Below are positions 1 through 9,000 of a DNA stretch of 64,000 bases, in pieces. The notes beneath the pieces were generated by a model. It ran no database searches and had not been told where the DNA came from. It saw only the letters and a program-made list of their open reading frames with translations. The stretch is from Nocardia bovistercoris (GTDB lineage Bacteria > Actinomycetota > Actinomycetes > Mycobacteriales > Mycobacteriaceae): contig NZ_JADMLG010000003.1 in assembly GCF_015674855.1 (NCBI RefSeq), positions 62,001-126,000 on the forward strand. Reading direction: 5' to 3'. The translations under genes were made by a program, and so were the position numbers. Position 1 is the stretch's first letter, and every line of letters begins with the position of its first letter.

Positions 1-748
1 ATGCCGACCCGCCTCCGCGCGGATCGGACGCACACAGCCGCGACAACGCCGGATCCCGACTCATCTTCCCGAGATCCGCGCACCAGCGAACCGGCACGAG
101 CACCCGCCCCGCGACCGACGCGGCGCCCCGCAGCACCGCCGATCCGACCCGCCCGGGCACCGGGAACCGCGCCGCCACCGTGAGCGAACGCGGATCACCC
201 GGATCCAACAGACAGGTCGCCACCACGTGCGCCGCCCGCCCCGTCCGCGCCGCCGCCTCGTACGCGAGCATCCCACCGATACTCGCCCCGAACAGAATCA
301 ACGGCCGCGAATCGGCAGCGGTCTCCCGCTCCACCAACTCGCACACCAGATCCACCCACGCCGAATACCTGATCCCCCGCCGATCCGGCACCATCGTATC
401 CCCGTACAACGGCAGATCCGGCACGATCACCTCGGCCCCCTCCCGCACCGCCATGGCCGCGAACGGCCACATCAACCCCGCGTGCCCACCAGCCCCGTGC
501 AACGCCAACACCCGCACCCCCGCCTCCGGCCGCGCCGCCCGAGCGATATGCACCCGCATCCCCCGCCACTCCCACCACGACCGCTCCGGCTCGAGCGCAC
601 CCCGATACTCCTCCGGCAGAAACGCCGCATATCTCACGAATTCCATACCCCGAGCCAACGTCACCGCCGAGCGTCCGACAACTCGCGTACGCACCCGCGA
701 TCCGACTCCGAAAAACCCAGCCCGAGCAGGACGAACAAGTCGATTCAT
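1..748 (-). CDS. alpha/beta-hydrolase, C-terminus outside window
   Basis: The frame is open from an ATG at 748 to the left edge (249 codons, no stop), so the C-terminus is not in the window. Residues 83-90 read LHGAGGHA, the oxyanion-hole turn, and residues 154-159 read GASIGG, a nucleophile elbow with Ser156. The Asp and His of the triad would lie near or past the edge. An internal Met at 646 is an alternative start; neither start has a convincing ribosome-binding site. The N-terminal 34 residues are basic and could be a non-conserved extension. This is a serine hydrolase of the alpha/beta fold; substrate unknown. The family call is firm, the start is not. Confidence 0.8.
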   Translation of the reverse strand, partial: MNRLVRPARAGFFGVGSRVRTRVVGRSAVTLARGMEFVRYAAFLPEEYRGALEPERSWWEWRGMRVHIARAARPEAGVRVLALHGAGGHAGLMWPFAAMAVREGAEVIVPDLPLYGDTMVPDRRGIRYSAWVDLVCELVERETAADSRPLILFGASIGGMLAYEAAARTGRAAHVVATCLLDPGDPRSLTVAARFPVPGRVGSAVLRGAASVAGRVLVPVRWCADLGKMSRDPALSRLCASDPRGGGSA

Positions 749-1087
749 GACCCCGGCGACGACATTGCTCACATTCCGGGAGCACCGCGGTGACCCACCG
801 TCCGATGGCGCCTGGGGTGACCGGCTCACGCGGCGAGCAGTGCCTCGATCACCGACTCTGCTCGGTAACCGCCGCCGCGGCTCGCCCGCCACCAACAGAT
901 CGCGATCGATCGACCCGACCGAAGCACCGCGCGCACGAGCCGCGACGACATCGGCGGCGAAGTGCGGATCGGCGCGGGTCGAGCGGATCGGCGCACGACA
1001 GCGAACTGGGCACCGGCCCGTGATCTCCCGCAGGCCGGTCCCGGTAATCCGAATTTCAACGAGCCGAATTCTCTCGGCACACCGTGA
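749..1087. other. gene-poor gap
   Basis: No frame in this 339-base stretch looks coding on either strand. The minus strand holds an arginine-rich open frame with no recognisable family and no ribosome-binding site. It contains the upstream region of the hydrolase at 748 and the downstream region of the DUF397 gene. No terminator hairpin with a T-tract was seen. Confidence 0.4.
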
Positions 1088-1288
1088 TCAGCTGAGGGAA
1101 CCGCTTCGGGTGTCGCGCAGGAATGCGTCCCATTCGGGGGCGGTGAAGGTGAGAGTCGGGGCGGTGGGGTGCTTCGAGTCGCGGACGCCGACGGCGCCGG
1201 TCGGGAGGTGTGCCACTTCAACGCACTCTCCGGTGGGTTGGCTGTGGCTGCTCTTGAACCATGTGGCGTTCGGATGATCCGATATCAT
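1088..1288 (-). CDS. DUF397 domain protein
   Basis: A 66-residue protein that is almost entirely a DUF397 domain. It opens with the TWFKSSHS signature, then C-V-E-V, V-G-V-R-D-S-K and L-x-F-T-x-x-E-W-x-x-F. DUF397 proteins are small actinobacterial proteins usually encoded next to an XRE-type helix-turn-helix regulator, where they are thought to act as antitoxin-like or regulatory partners. No XRE gene lies on either side here, so this copy is an orphan. The start at 1288 is preceded by a G-rich stretch (GGGGGCC) and places the domain at the N-terminus; a longer frame from 1366 adds 26 residues with no domain similarity and is not preferred. Confidence 0.88.
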   Translation of the reverse strand: MISDHPNATWFKSSHSQPTGECVEVAHLPTGAVGVRDSKHPTAPTLTFTAPEWDAFLRDTRSGSLS

Positions 1289-1533
1289 TGTCCGGCCCCC
1301 TTGCTGTGTTCTGTGCGAAACGCCGTTCGGCGTTACGCACCAACAGTATTCACTGTCGGCGCGCACGTCTGCCCATTCGGGTGAGAAATGCGTAGGGGGA
1401 CTTGAAACGCCTGAACCGAGCGGTCCCGACCGGTCTGTTCAGAAATGGTCGTAGGGGCCGCGCCGAGCGTCTTCCGGAAAATCCGGGCGGATCGCCGGTA
1501 AACCCCCGAAAGCCCCGGTGTCCGTGAGAAAGA

Positions 1534-1830
1534 GTGAATTCGTTGCCCGACAGAGCTATCGGCGTGCTGCACCTCGGAATCAGCGTCGAGATACTGCGGG
1601 ATCATTCGACGATCGAGCGGCTGGCTCGCAAGCACGGGCACGAGTTGGTGCGGATCGTCACCCTGGACGACAGCACCTACATGCCGACGGTTTTCGTGGT
1701 CGGCGCGGCGGCGGAGTCGCGTGCCGGGGTCATCATCACCCCGGATCTGGCGCATCTCGGGGCGGGGTACAAGGCGGTGACGCTGGCGTGCGGACTGCTG
1801 TTGCCGACGGGGCCGATCGCACGCAGGTGA
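1534..1830 (+). CDS. small resolvase-like hypothetical protein
   Basis: 98 residues from a GTG preceded by AGAAAGA. The layout GVLHLGISVEILRDHSTIERLA, then an H-x-L-x-R-I-V-T-L segment, then GVIITPDLAHLG, resembles the N-terminal fold of small serine resolvases (strand, helix, strand, helix). The catalytic serine and the conserved arginines of true recombinases are not evident, and there is no DNA-binding domain. Degenerate resolvase-fold proteins of this size occur in Nocardia and mycobacteria and have no known function. The resemblance is by eye; hypothetical protein is the safe name. Confidence 0.55.
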   Translation: MNSLPDRAIGVLHLGISVEILRDHSTIERLARKHGHELVRIVTLDDSTYMPTVFVVGAAAESRAGVIITPDLAHLGAGYKAVTLACGLLLPTGPIARR

Positions 1831-1910
1831 GCTCGGCCGGGCGGTCATCGGGCTGTCGGCGCCCCTCGGTATGGTCGATCTCGTCGGCCGCGTGCGCCGG
1901 GGAGTAAGGG

Positions 1911-2660
1911 GTGCCGATCATGCTCGCAGTGGACGAGGTCACCATTCCGGAGCACGTCTACGGCTATCCGGATGTCGCGTTCGGCGGATATGTCGCGGGT
2001 CTGCTCGCTTCGCGCGTCGCCGATGATGCCCACCTGCGCGTCGACTTCCGCCGTCGGGTCCCGGTCGGCACGCCGCTGCTGGTGACGGCCGCCGAATCCG
2101 GCGGGTACGCGCTCACCGATCGCGACGGCACGGTCCTGGTCGAAGCACGCGGGTCCGCGGTCACGATCGACCTCCCGCCCGCACCCACCTGGGAACGCGC
2201 GAGCACGCACACCGAAGCCGCGCTGCCCACCCGACGCCCCACCGACTGCTACGGCTGCGGCTCCTACTGCGCCCCCGGCAAGGGCCTGCGCCTGTATCCG
2301 TCCGTCCTCGACGACCGGATCGTGGCCGCGTGGACCCCCGACGCCGAACTCGCCCGCCCCGACGGCACCCTGTCCCCCGAGAACGTGTGGGCCGCGCTCG
2401 ACTGTCCAGGCGGCTGGGCCGGTATCGAACTGCTCGGCATGCCACGCACCGGCGCGGTCACCGCCGCGCTCACCGCGACCCGTTTCGCACCGATCCGCGC
2501 GGGCGAGGACTACCTCTCCTATGCCTGGCCGATCGGCGCGCACGGCCGCAAATTCACCGTCGGCGTCGCGGTCACCACCGCCGACGGCTCCCCCTGCGCC
2601 CTGGCCGAAGCCCTCTGGATCGTCCCGCGCTCGACCTCCGGCGCCGGCGACCCGAACTAG
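1911..2660 (+). CDS. hotdog-fold thioesterase-like protein
   Basis: 249 residues. The start GTG at 1911 follows GGGGAGTAAGG; an ATG three codons later is an alternative. The protein looks like two hotdog halves: an N-terminal half ending in a beta-rich segment (about 60-90) and a C-terminal half with DCPGGWAG near 165-172. A C-Y-G-C-x-x-Y-C cysteine cluster near 112-118 sits in the linker. Actinobacterial thioesterase-superfamily proteins of this size share this architecture, and an acyl-CoA hydrolase or binding role is likely but not shown. It converges on the membrane-protein gene, with the two reading frames overlapping by 4 bases at their 3' ends. Confidence 0.6.
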   Translation: MPIMLAVDEVTIPEHVYGYPDVAFGGYVAGLLASRVADDAHLRVDFRRRVPVGTPLLVTAAESGGYALTDRDGTVLVEARGSAVTIDLPPAPTWERASTHTEAALPTRRPTDCYGCGSYCAPGKGLRLYPSVLDDRIVAAWTPDAELARPDGTLSPENVWAALDCPGGWAGIELLGMPRTGAVTAALTATRFAPIRAGEDYLSYAWPIGAHGRKFTVGVAVTTADGSPCALAEALWIVPRSTSGAGDPN

Positions 2661-3217
2661 GAATTGTCGACGAAACGATACCAGGGAATGTGGTAGGGCT
2701 CGTAGGCCACGCCGCGGTCGGCGGGCGCTCCGATATAGGGCGGCGGGGTGTCGGGGAAGTAGCCGAGCCCCTCGGAGTTCTTCTCGTCGCCTTCGAAATA
2801 GAACAGGCAGCCGCCGTCCTTGCGGTCGACGTAGCGGATGCTGTAAACGCCGAGCCGGGTGCGGTGTCCCGGGTTCACGCAGTCCACGGATTGATCCTCG
2901 AGTATCCCGCGCGACACCGCCCAGCCCGCGCGTTCTGGCACGTCGTACCAGACCAGCACGGCCAGTGCACCGATGAGCAGCGGCGCGGTGAGCGTCAGTC
3001 GGACGGCGCGGTAGCGGAACAGGCCGAGCAGGCCGAACAGCGCCGCGAGCACCCCGACCACGCCGAGGCAGGCCAGCAACACCGCGCGCGTCGTGTCGCT
3101 GCCCTGTGACACGAGCACCCAGCCGAGGCCGAGGCACAGCAGCACCGTCAAGCCGATGAGCAGGGTCATCCACCACACGAACCAGAACGGGGTCCGCGCC
3201 CGATCGGCGACACTCAT
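2657..3217 (-). CDS. three-helix membrane protein
   Basis: 186 residues. Hydrophobic segments at about 12-35, 43-66 and 73-90 are transmembrane helices. The C-terminal half (about 95-186) is soluble and rich in aromatic and charged residues, with two cysteines (C-V-N-P-G near 112 and G-G-C-L near 136) that could pair if this part is outside the membrane. No family was recognised. Start ATG at 3217. Its 3' end overlaps that of the thioesterase-like gene, so the two are convergent with no terminator between them. Confidence 0.75.
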   Translation of the reverse strand: MSVADRARTPFWFVWWMTLLIGLTVLLCLGLGWVLVSQGSDTTRAVLLACLGVVGVLAALFGLLGLFRYRAVRLTLTAPLLIGALAVLVWYDVPERAGWAVSRGILEDQSVDCVNPGHRTRLGVYSIRYVDRKDGGCLFYFEGDEKNSEGLGYFPDTPPPYIGAPADRGVAYEPYHIPWYRFVDNS

Positions 3218-3311
3218 GCGGAGAAGATAACCGCGATGTCGCCCGAACGCACGCCGTCATCCGGGTTCGCCACGCGGACAAGGGATTCGGAAGGCCGACG
3301 AAAACGACGAA

Positions 3312-3347
3312 CCCCCGCCGCGCTCCTCGGATTCCCGCGGTCGGGGG
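3312..3347 (-). terminator. intrinsic-type terminator after the 33-codon gene
   Basis: On the minus strand CCCCCGaCCGCG and CGCGGCGGGGG form an 11-bp stem with one bulged A and a 13-base loop. A T-rich run (TTCGTCGTTTTC) follows directly. It lies 20 bases past the stop of the small gene at 3367, as expected for a dedicated terminator. Confidence 0.65.
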
Positions 3348-3366
3348 CCCATCGATCCACTACGGT

Positions 3367-3468
3367 TCAGAGCGGAGGGAAACCCGCCGAACCGGTCGCC
3401 AGCCAATTCCAGAACGCCGCGGCACGGTTGGTGACCAAAGCGACAATATCGAGCACAACGCTTCCCAT
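3367..3468 (-). CDS. 33-residue hydrophobic/amphipathic peptide
   Basis: A 33-codon frame, M-G-S-V-V-L-D-I-V-A-L-V-T followed by N-R-A-A-A-F-W-N-W-L and a G-S-A-G-F-P-P-L tail. The ATG at 3468 is preceded by GGAGGTCAGGAATAAGT, giving two possible Shine-Dalgarno matches, and a terminator hairpin with a T-rich tail lies just downstream. A helical plot by eye puts V, I, L, F and W on one face, so the peptide could associate with membranes. No family is assigned. The compact unit of strong ribosome-binding site, short frame and terminator argues that it is expressed. The alternative is a small RNA in which the frame is incidental. Confidence 0.55.
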   Translation of the reverse strand: MGSVVLDIVALVTNRAAAFWNWLATGSAGFPPL

Positions 3469-3828
3469 ACTTATTCCTGACCTCCAATTAAGTCCAATGC
3501 CGCGACCAGGGTAACGGATCGGTCACCGACCCGGCGCAACGGCGGTGGCCCCCGCCGATCCGACGTGGGCCCCTATCCCTTACCCGTTCGAACGTCCCTC
3601 ACCCGTTCGAACCGGTACGCACACGGAGGAATTCGAACTCGGGCGCCGTGCAGGGCCACAGCCTCCCGATACCGCCGGTGCAGGATGGCTCGGCCGTTTC
3701 GGGAGGGCCTGCACCGACCACGAGGTACTCCGGCAGTCCTTGTGTGCCGCCGTCGCACACTCGTAGGGTGAACTCCCACCGGTTCGCGTGGCGGGAACGA
3801 GATCGAGCGACGACATGAGGTATCAGCC
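3469..3828. other. intergenic region with direct repeats and a hairpin
   Basis: No convincing gene. ACCCGTTCGAAC occurs twice, at 3582-3593 and 3601-3612 (19 bases apart), each with a TTCGAA palindrome. GGTGCAGG at 3678-3685 is exactly complementary to CCTGCACC at 3709-3716, giving an 8-bp stem with a 23-base loop. Several frames cross the stretch but none has a family or a good ribosome-binding site. A tRNA-like GTTCGAAT string on the minus strand near 3635 has no pairing T-stem and was rejected as a tRNA. Confidence 0.45.
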
Positions 3829-5268
3829 GTGAAAGATCCTGTACTCAGCCACGTTCGGGGAACGCCGAATCTGCTGCTCGGCAATTACGACCTGACCGCG
3901 CTCGGATACACGGTCGACGAATATTTCGTCGCGGGGACGGCGGTGTCCTACCGTCCTGTCGGCGAACTCGGCGTCGACGGTCACTGGGACGTCGTCCCGG
4001 CCGAGCGAGCCGACTACCTCACCCGAGCGGTCACCGTCGTCCCGGCCGACGGCGCCCGATTCAACGGCACGGTCGTCGTCGAGTGGCTCAACGTCAGCGG
4101 CGGCCTCGACGCTCCCGCGGTCTGGCTGATGGCGCATCGCGAACTGCTGCGCGCGGGCTACGCCTACGTCGGCGTGTCCGCTCAGCGAGTCGGCATCGAG
4201 GGCGGCGCCGCTCTCGTCGGCGATCTCTCCCTCAAGACACTGGACCCCCAGCGCTACGCACCCCTGACCCACCCCGGCGACGCCTTCGCCTTCGACCTGT
4301 TCAGCCAACTCGGAGCAGTAGTTCGGCACCGCGGCGACGAACTACTCGGCGATCTGCGCCCCGAACGGATCCTGGCGGTCGGCGAGTCCCAGTCGGCCAT
4401 GTTCCTGACCACCTACCTCAACGCGGTCGCACCCCTCGCCGAGATCTACGACGGCTACCTGGTGCACTCACGGTTCGGCCCCGCCGCGCCGCTGGACGGA
4501 CGATCGATCCTCGACCCCGACACCGTCGCTTCCCTGCCCTGTCCGCGATTCCGCGACGACCTCCGAACCCCGGTGCTGGCCGTGATCACCGAAACCGACC
4601 TCGTCGGCGGGGTACTGCCCGGCTACTGCACCGCCGGACAACCGGACGAGAAGTTCCTGCGCGTCTGGGAGATTCCCGGCGCCGCGCACGCCGACAACTA
4701 CACCATCCAAGGCGCGTTCCTCGACAGCGGACGCGCACCCATCGAAGACCTCGCCCAAGCCTTCCGCCCCACCGACACACTCATGGGTCGCCGACTCGAC
4801 CGTTTCCTCAACTTCGCCCCCCAGCACCACTACGTGCTCCACGCCGCGATCGCCCGACTCGACGACTGGGTCCGCACCGGCCGCCCCGCGCCCGCGGCGG
4901 CGCGCATCGCGTTGACCGACGACGAGTCCCCGACGATCGCCACCGACAGCCACGGCATCGCACGCGATGGCGTGCGCACCCCGTGGGTCGACACCCCGCT
5001 CGCCGCCACCTCGGGCCTCAACACCGAGAGCGACCGCATGTCGAAGCTGTTCGGGTCCGGCGAACTGTTCGACACCGCCCACCTGCACCGCCGGTATCCC
5101 GGCGGCCGCACCGAATACCTCACCGAATTCACCACCGCGCTGGACCGGACGATCGCAGCCGGTTTCCTCACCAGCGCCGATCGACAGGAAATCCTCGAAC
5201 TCACGGCGATCACCGCCGAATGGCGATTCGACCCGGGGGCATTTCACCAGTCGGGCTCGGTGCGGTAG
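3829..5268 (+). CDS. alpha/beta-hydrolase domain protein (Abhydrolase_10-like)
   Basis: 479 residues from a GTG preceded by GAGG. The order is a beta-rich N-terminal region (1-130), a nucleophile elbow GESQSA at 185-190 (Ser187), an I-T-E-T-D-L strand near 258 that may carry the acid, and G-A-A-H-A-D near 285 with the likely catalytic His. The long length, elbow and G-A-A-H-A-D pattern match the actinobacterial family of large alpha/beta-hydrolase domain proteins. No signal peptide, so cytoplasmic. The substrate is unknown; esters are likely. Its 3' end overlaps the convergent hemerythrin gene by 25 bases. Confidence 0.8.
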   Translation: MKDPVLSHVRGTPNLLLGNYDLTALGYTVDEYFVAGTAVSYRPVGELGVDGHWDVVPAERADYLTRAVTVVPADGARFNGTVVVEWLNVSGGLDAPAVWLMAHRELLRAGYAYVGVSAQRVGIEGGAALVGDLSLKTLDPQRYAPLTHPGDAFAFDLFSQLGAVVRHRGDELLGDLRPERILAVGESQSAMFLTTYLNAVAPLAEIYDGYLVHSRFGPAAPLDGRSILDPDTVASLPCPRFRDDLRTPVLAVITETDLVGGVLPGYCTAGQPDEKFLRVWEIPGAAHADNYTIQGAFLDSGRAPIEDLAQAFRPTDTLMGRRLDRFLNFAPQHHYVLHAAIARLDDWVRTGRPAPAAARIALTDDESPTIATDSHGIARDGVRTPWVDTPLAATSGLNTESDRMSKLFGSGELFDTAHLHRRYPGGRTEYLTEFTTALDRTIAAGFLTSADRQEILELTAITAEWRFDPGAFHQSGSVR

Positions 5269-5921
5269 ATCTCCCGGTACTCCTCGGCGAAGGCGCGGCG
5301 GCCGAGCAGCCGCCAGGCGACGCGGGCGAGCAGCGGCATCTCGGCGAGCATCTTGCGGCGGTCGGCGGCCGCGGCGCCCTGGAGGACGAACCCGAGGAAG
5401 ATCAACTGCCGGTCCTTCGGCATGTGCTCGCGCCCGCGCTCCCCCAGCGCCCGCCATTCGGGCACGGTCAGCACGTTCTCGACCACCGGCAGGACGCAGC
5501 GTTCCTCGTCGGCCATGTGCGCGTCCACGATGTCCGCGAGCGTCGAGAGCGTGCCCGCGAAGCGGTCCCGCACCGAGGGGTCGGCGGCGACGGCGAATTC
5601 GGCGCCCTCGCGCGCGGCGCGTTCGGTGAGCTCGGTGATCCGCTCGTGCTGTTCCTCCATGCGCAGGATCGGGGCGGCATCGGCGGGTGCGCGCTCGAGC
5701 AGGATCGGCCACAGGAGTTCGTCCTCGCCGGTGTGATGGTGGTGCAGGCCGGTGCGCAGCTCGTCCAGGAAGTCGACCAAGCGCCGGGCGCGCGCGGCGT
5801 CCTCGGGCGCCACCGCCGCCACCAGGCCGGGCATGGCGCGCAGGTGGCGGCGGAAGGCATTGTGCAGCAGCACCATGTCATAGGTGTCGGGACGGGCGGT
5901 CGCGGTGGCGGTGGCGTTCAT
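5244..5921 (-). CDS. hemerythrin domain protein
   Basis: 225 residues. The hemerythrin/HHE four-helix bundle is clear: H20 on helix A, H61-H63 with E67 (HHHHTGEDE) on helix B, Q-H at 91-92 on helix C, and HMADEE at 135-140 on helix D. These supply a di-iron site. The C-terminal part (about 165-225) is an amphipathic extension ending in R-E-I-Y-R-T. Such proteins bind oxygen or nitric oxide or act in iron and redox sensing. It is transcribed divergently from the SARP regulator at 6014 across a 92-base gap, which may hold shared control elements. Confidence 0.88.
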   Translation of the reverse strand: MNATATATARPDTYDMVLLHNAFRRHLRAMPGLVAAVAPEDAARARRLVDFLDELRTGLHHHHTGEDELLWPILLERAPADAAPILRMEEQHERITELTERAAREGAEFAVAADPSVRDRFAGTLSTLADIVDAHMADEERCVLPVVENVLTVPEWRALGERGREHMPKDRQLIFLGFVLQGAAAADRRKMLAEMPLLARVAWRLLGRRAFAEEYREIYRTEPDW

Positions 5922-6013
5922 GTCTGGCTCCTGTCGCTGTCGGGGATCACGGCGACTGTGCGGTGCGGCACTTGCGAACCACTAGGAGTGCGCCGTCCTA
6001 CACTTGGCGGGTC

Positions 6014-9000
6014 ATGGTTCGGATCGGTGTACTCGGCGCGCTCACCGCGGCGGACGAGCGGGGCGAACTCGATCTCGGCGGCCCGCGGCAACGAGGCGTG
6101 CTGGCGCGACTGCTGGTCGCGCGGGGCGAGGTGGTACCGGTCGACCGCCTGATCGACGACCTGTGGCGCGGGGAGCCGCCGCCGCGGGCGCTCGGCGCGC
6201 TCCAAGCCTATGTGTCGAATCTGCGGCGGCTGCTCGAGCCCGCCCGCGCGCCGCGCACTCCCGCCACGGTGCTGATCAGCCGAACGCCAGGGTATGCGGT
6301 GTGTCCGACCGTCGCGGACGTCGATGCCTGGCGGTTCGTCGCCGAGGTGGAAGCCGCTGCCGGGCAGGAGGATCCACGCGAGCGGCGGCGCACGCTGGAA
6401 CGCGCGCTGGCCCGCTGGCACGGCCCCGCCTATGCCGCCTTCTCCGCCGAACCGTGGGCCACCGCCGAAGCGGCGCGCCTGGAGGAACTTCGGCTCGGCG
6501 CCCGGGAACAGCTCGCGGCCGCGCTGCTCGAACTGGACGAACCGGCGCTCGCCGCCGCCGAGGCCGAGGTGTTGAGCACCGAACACCCGCTGCGGGAGGA
6601 GGCGTGGCGGCTCACGGCCCTGGCTCAGTACCGAGCAGGCCGTCAAGCCGACGCGCTCGCCGCCCTGCGCCGCGCCCGCGCCGTACTCGCCGACGAACTC
6701 GGCATCGATCCAGGCCCGGCCTTGACCCGTCTGGAAGCGGATATTCTCGCTCAGCGAATACCGCTGCCGGAAAAGGTGATTCGCCGTCCGCAGGCTGCCG
6801 TCGCGCCGCCCGCCGAAGGGGAACCCGAATTCTTCGGCCGCACAGCGGAACTCGATTCGCTGCGGGTGGCGGCCTCGGGTTCCGGTCCCCGGTCGGCAAC
6901 CGTGGCGGGCGAGGCGGGTAGCGGAAAATCCACGCTGCTGCACCATTTCGCGGCCGAATTGCGCTCGGGTGGCTACCGGGTGGTGATCGGGCGCTGCCCG
7001 GAGGACGACGCAGCTCCGTCGGCGTGGCCGTGGGTGGAGATCCTGCGCGTCCTGGCCCGCGAACACGATCCAGGCGCATTCGGTGCGGCCCTGGCCCCGC
7101 TGCTCACCGACGGTGTCGGCGCACCGGACGCCGACCGCGCCCACGGCCGTTTCCTGATGCACCGGGCGGTCTGCGACTATCTCGCCGAGGTCGCCGACCG
7201 CGCGCCGCTCGCTGTGCTGCTCGACGACCTGCACCGCGCCGACGCCGAGACGGCGGCGCTGCTCACCGCCGTCGCGGGTCGGGTACCCGCACTCGTGCTG
7301 ATCGGCTACCGACCCGACGAGGCTCCGCCGCCGCTGGCCGACGCACTCGCGGCACTGGCCACCACCGTCCGTGCCCGAATCCGCTTGCGCGGCCTCGCCG
7401 TCGAGGACAGCGCCCGCCTGATCGGCGCGCTGACGGGCGACGCGCCGACGACCACCGTGGTCAGGACGCTGCACGAACGCACCGGCGGCAATCCGTTCTA
7501 CCTGGTCGAGGTCGCGCGGCTGCTGCGCAGCGAAGGCGAGGTGGTGGCGGCCTCCGACGTCCCGCAGGGCGTGCGGGATGTGCTGCGTCGCAGACTGTCC
7601 CGACTTCCGGAGACCGCGGTCGCGTTGCTGCGGCTCGCGGCGGTGATCGGGCGGGAGTTCGAGGTCGCGGTGCTGGTGCGCGCGGCCGAGGTGTCCGAGG
7701 ACGACGTGCTCGACGCGGTGGAGGCCGGAGTGCTGGCGGGACTGCTCGACGAACCAGGCGGCGGCCGAGCGCGTTTCACGCACGTCATGGTGCGCGACAC
7801 CCTGCTGGGCGACCTGTCCCGGATTCGCCGCGACCGCTGGCACCGACGGATCGCGAGGGCGCTCGAGGAACTCGCGCCCGGCGATGTCGCCGCGCTGGCC
7901 CACCACTACGGCGAATCGGTCACCGCGGACACCGCGCGCCGGGCCGCCGACTACGCCGTGGCCGCCGCCGAGCGCGCCGAACGCCGCTACGCCCACGACG
8001 TCGCCGCGTCGAATTACGAACGCGCCGTGGCCGCGCTCGAGCGCGACGTCGTCGCCGACACCGTCACCGAGCGTGTCGACCTGCTGTGCCTGGCGAGTCG
8101 GGCGCACCTGGCCGGCGGCGCCGGACAACCCGCACGCTCGGCCCGGCGCCGCGCGGCCGCGCTCGCCGATGACGCGGGCCGGGTCGATCTGCTGGTGCGG
8201 GTGTTCACCGCCTGGGACTCCCCCACCCCGTGGGTGAACCGGATGTACGGCGTGGCCGAGCACGAAGTGGTCGACTGGATCACCGACGCACTGCGTTTCC
8301 CGGATCTGACCGCCGCCGACCGGTGCAGGCTGCTGGTCACCTTCGCCGACGAGATCGGCGGCGTTGCGGAGGAACGCGCCGCGGCGGCCGCCGCAGAGGC
8401 CGAAGTCCTGGCGCGCGCACTCGGCGACGACGACCTGCTCGCGCCCGCGCTGCAAGCGCGCGCCTCCCTCTACGCCTGCCCGGACCGCGGCCCGCTCGGC
8501 GCCGAGTTGATCGAACTCGGGCGTCGCCGGGATCGCAAGGACTACCTGCTGCTCGGCCACACGGTATCGATCCAGGCCGCCGCGTCCGAGGGCGATATCG
8601 CGGCCGTTCGCGAACACCTGAGCGTCACGACGGCGCTCGCCGACCGCTACCAGTGGCGGCAGGCGCAGGTGGCGAACACGATGACGGCCGGGCTGGCGGC
8701 GCTCGCGTCCGGCGACCCGGAGGCGGCCGAGCGGCACTATCTCGCGGCGGGCGAACTCACCACCCGCGCGGGCATTCTGAACCCCGGCGGGATCCTGGCC
8801 ATGGCGCTGTTCGTGGTGCGTATGCACCAAGGTCGCCTTGGTGAACTCGCCGAGATGGCCCGCGCGTACGCCGAAAGCGCCGCCGCCGAGACCGCCGACA
8901 CCGTGGTGGATTTCCAGGTGCTCGCCCTGCTGGCGGCGGGCGACCGGGACGAGGCGGCACGCGCGCGGCAGCGCGGCCGACCGATCCGCGACGACCTGTT

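Noticed and set aside
1845..3281. 478-codon minus-strand frame
   Set aside because: It is out of frame with the membrane protein at 2657-3217 and antisense to the thioesterase-like gene; composition is non-protein-like.
3600..3700. Possible tRNA on the minus strand because of GTTCGAAT and a tRNA-shadow-like translation
   Set aside because: The five bases before and after the putative T-loop do not pair, and no acceptor, D or anticodon stems could be drawn.
4083..6152. 689-codon plus-strand frame
   Set aside because: It overlaps the alpha/beta-hydrolase and the antisense of the hemerythrin gene, is extremely arginine/proline rich and has no family.
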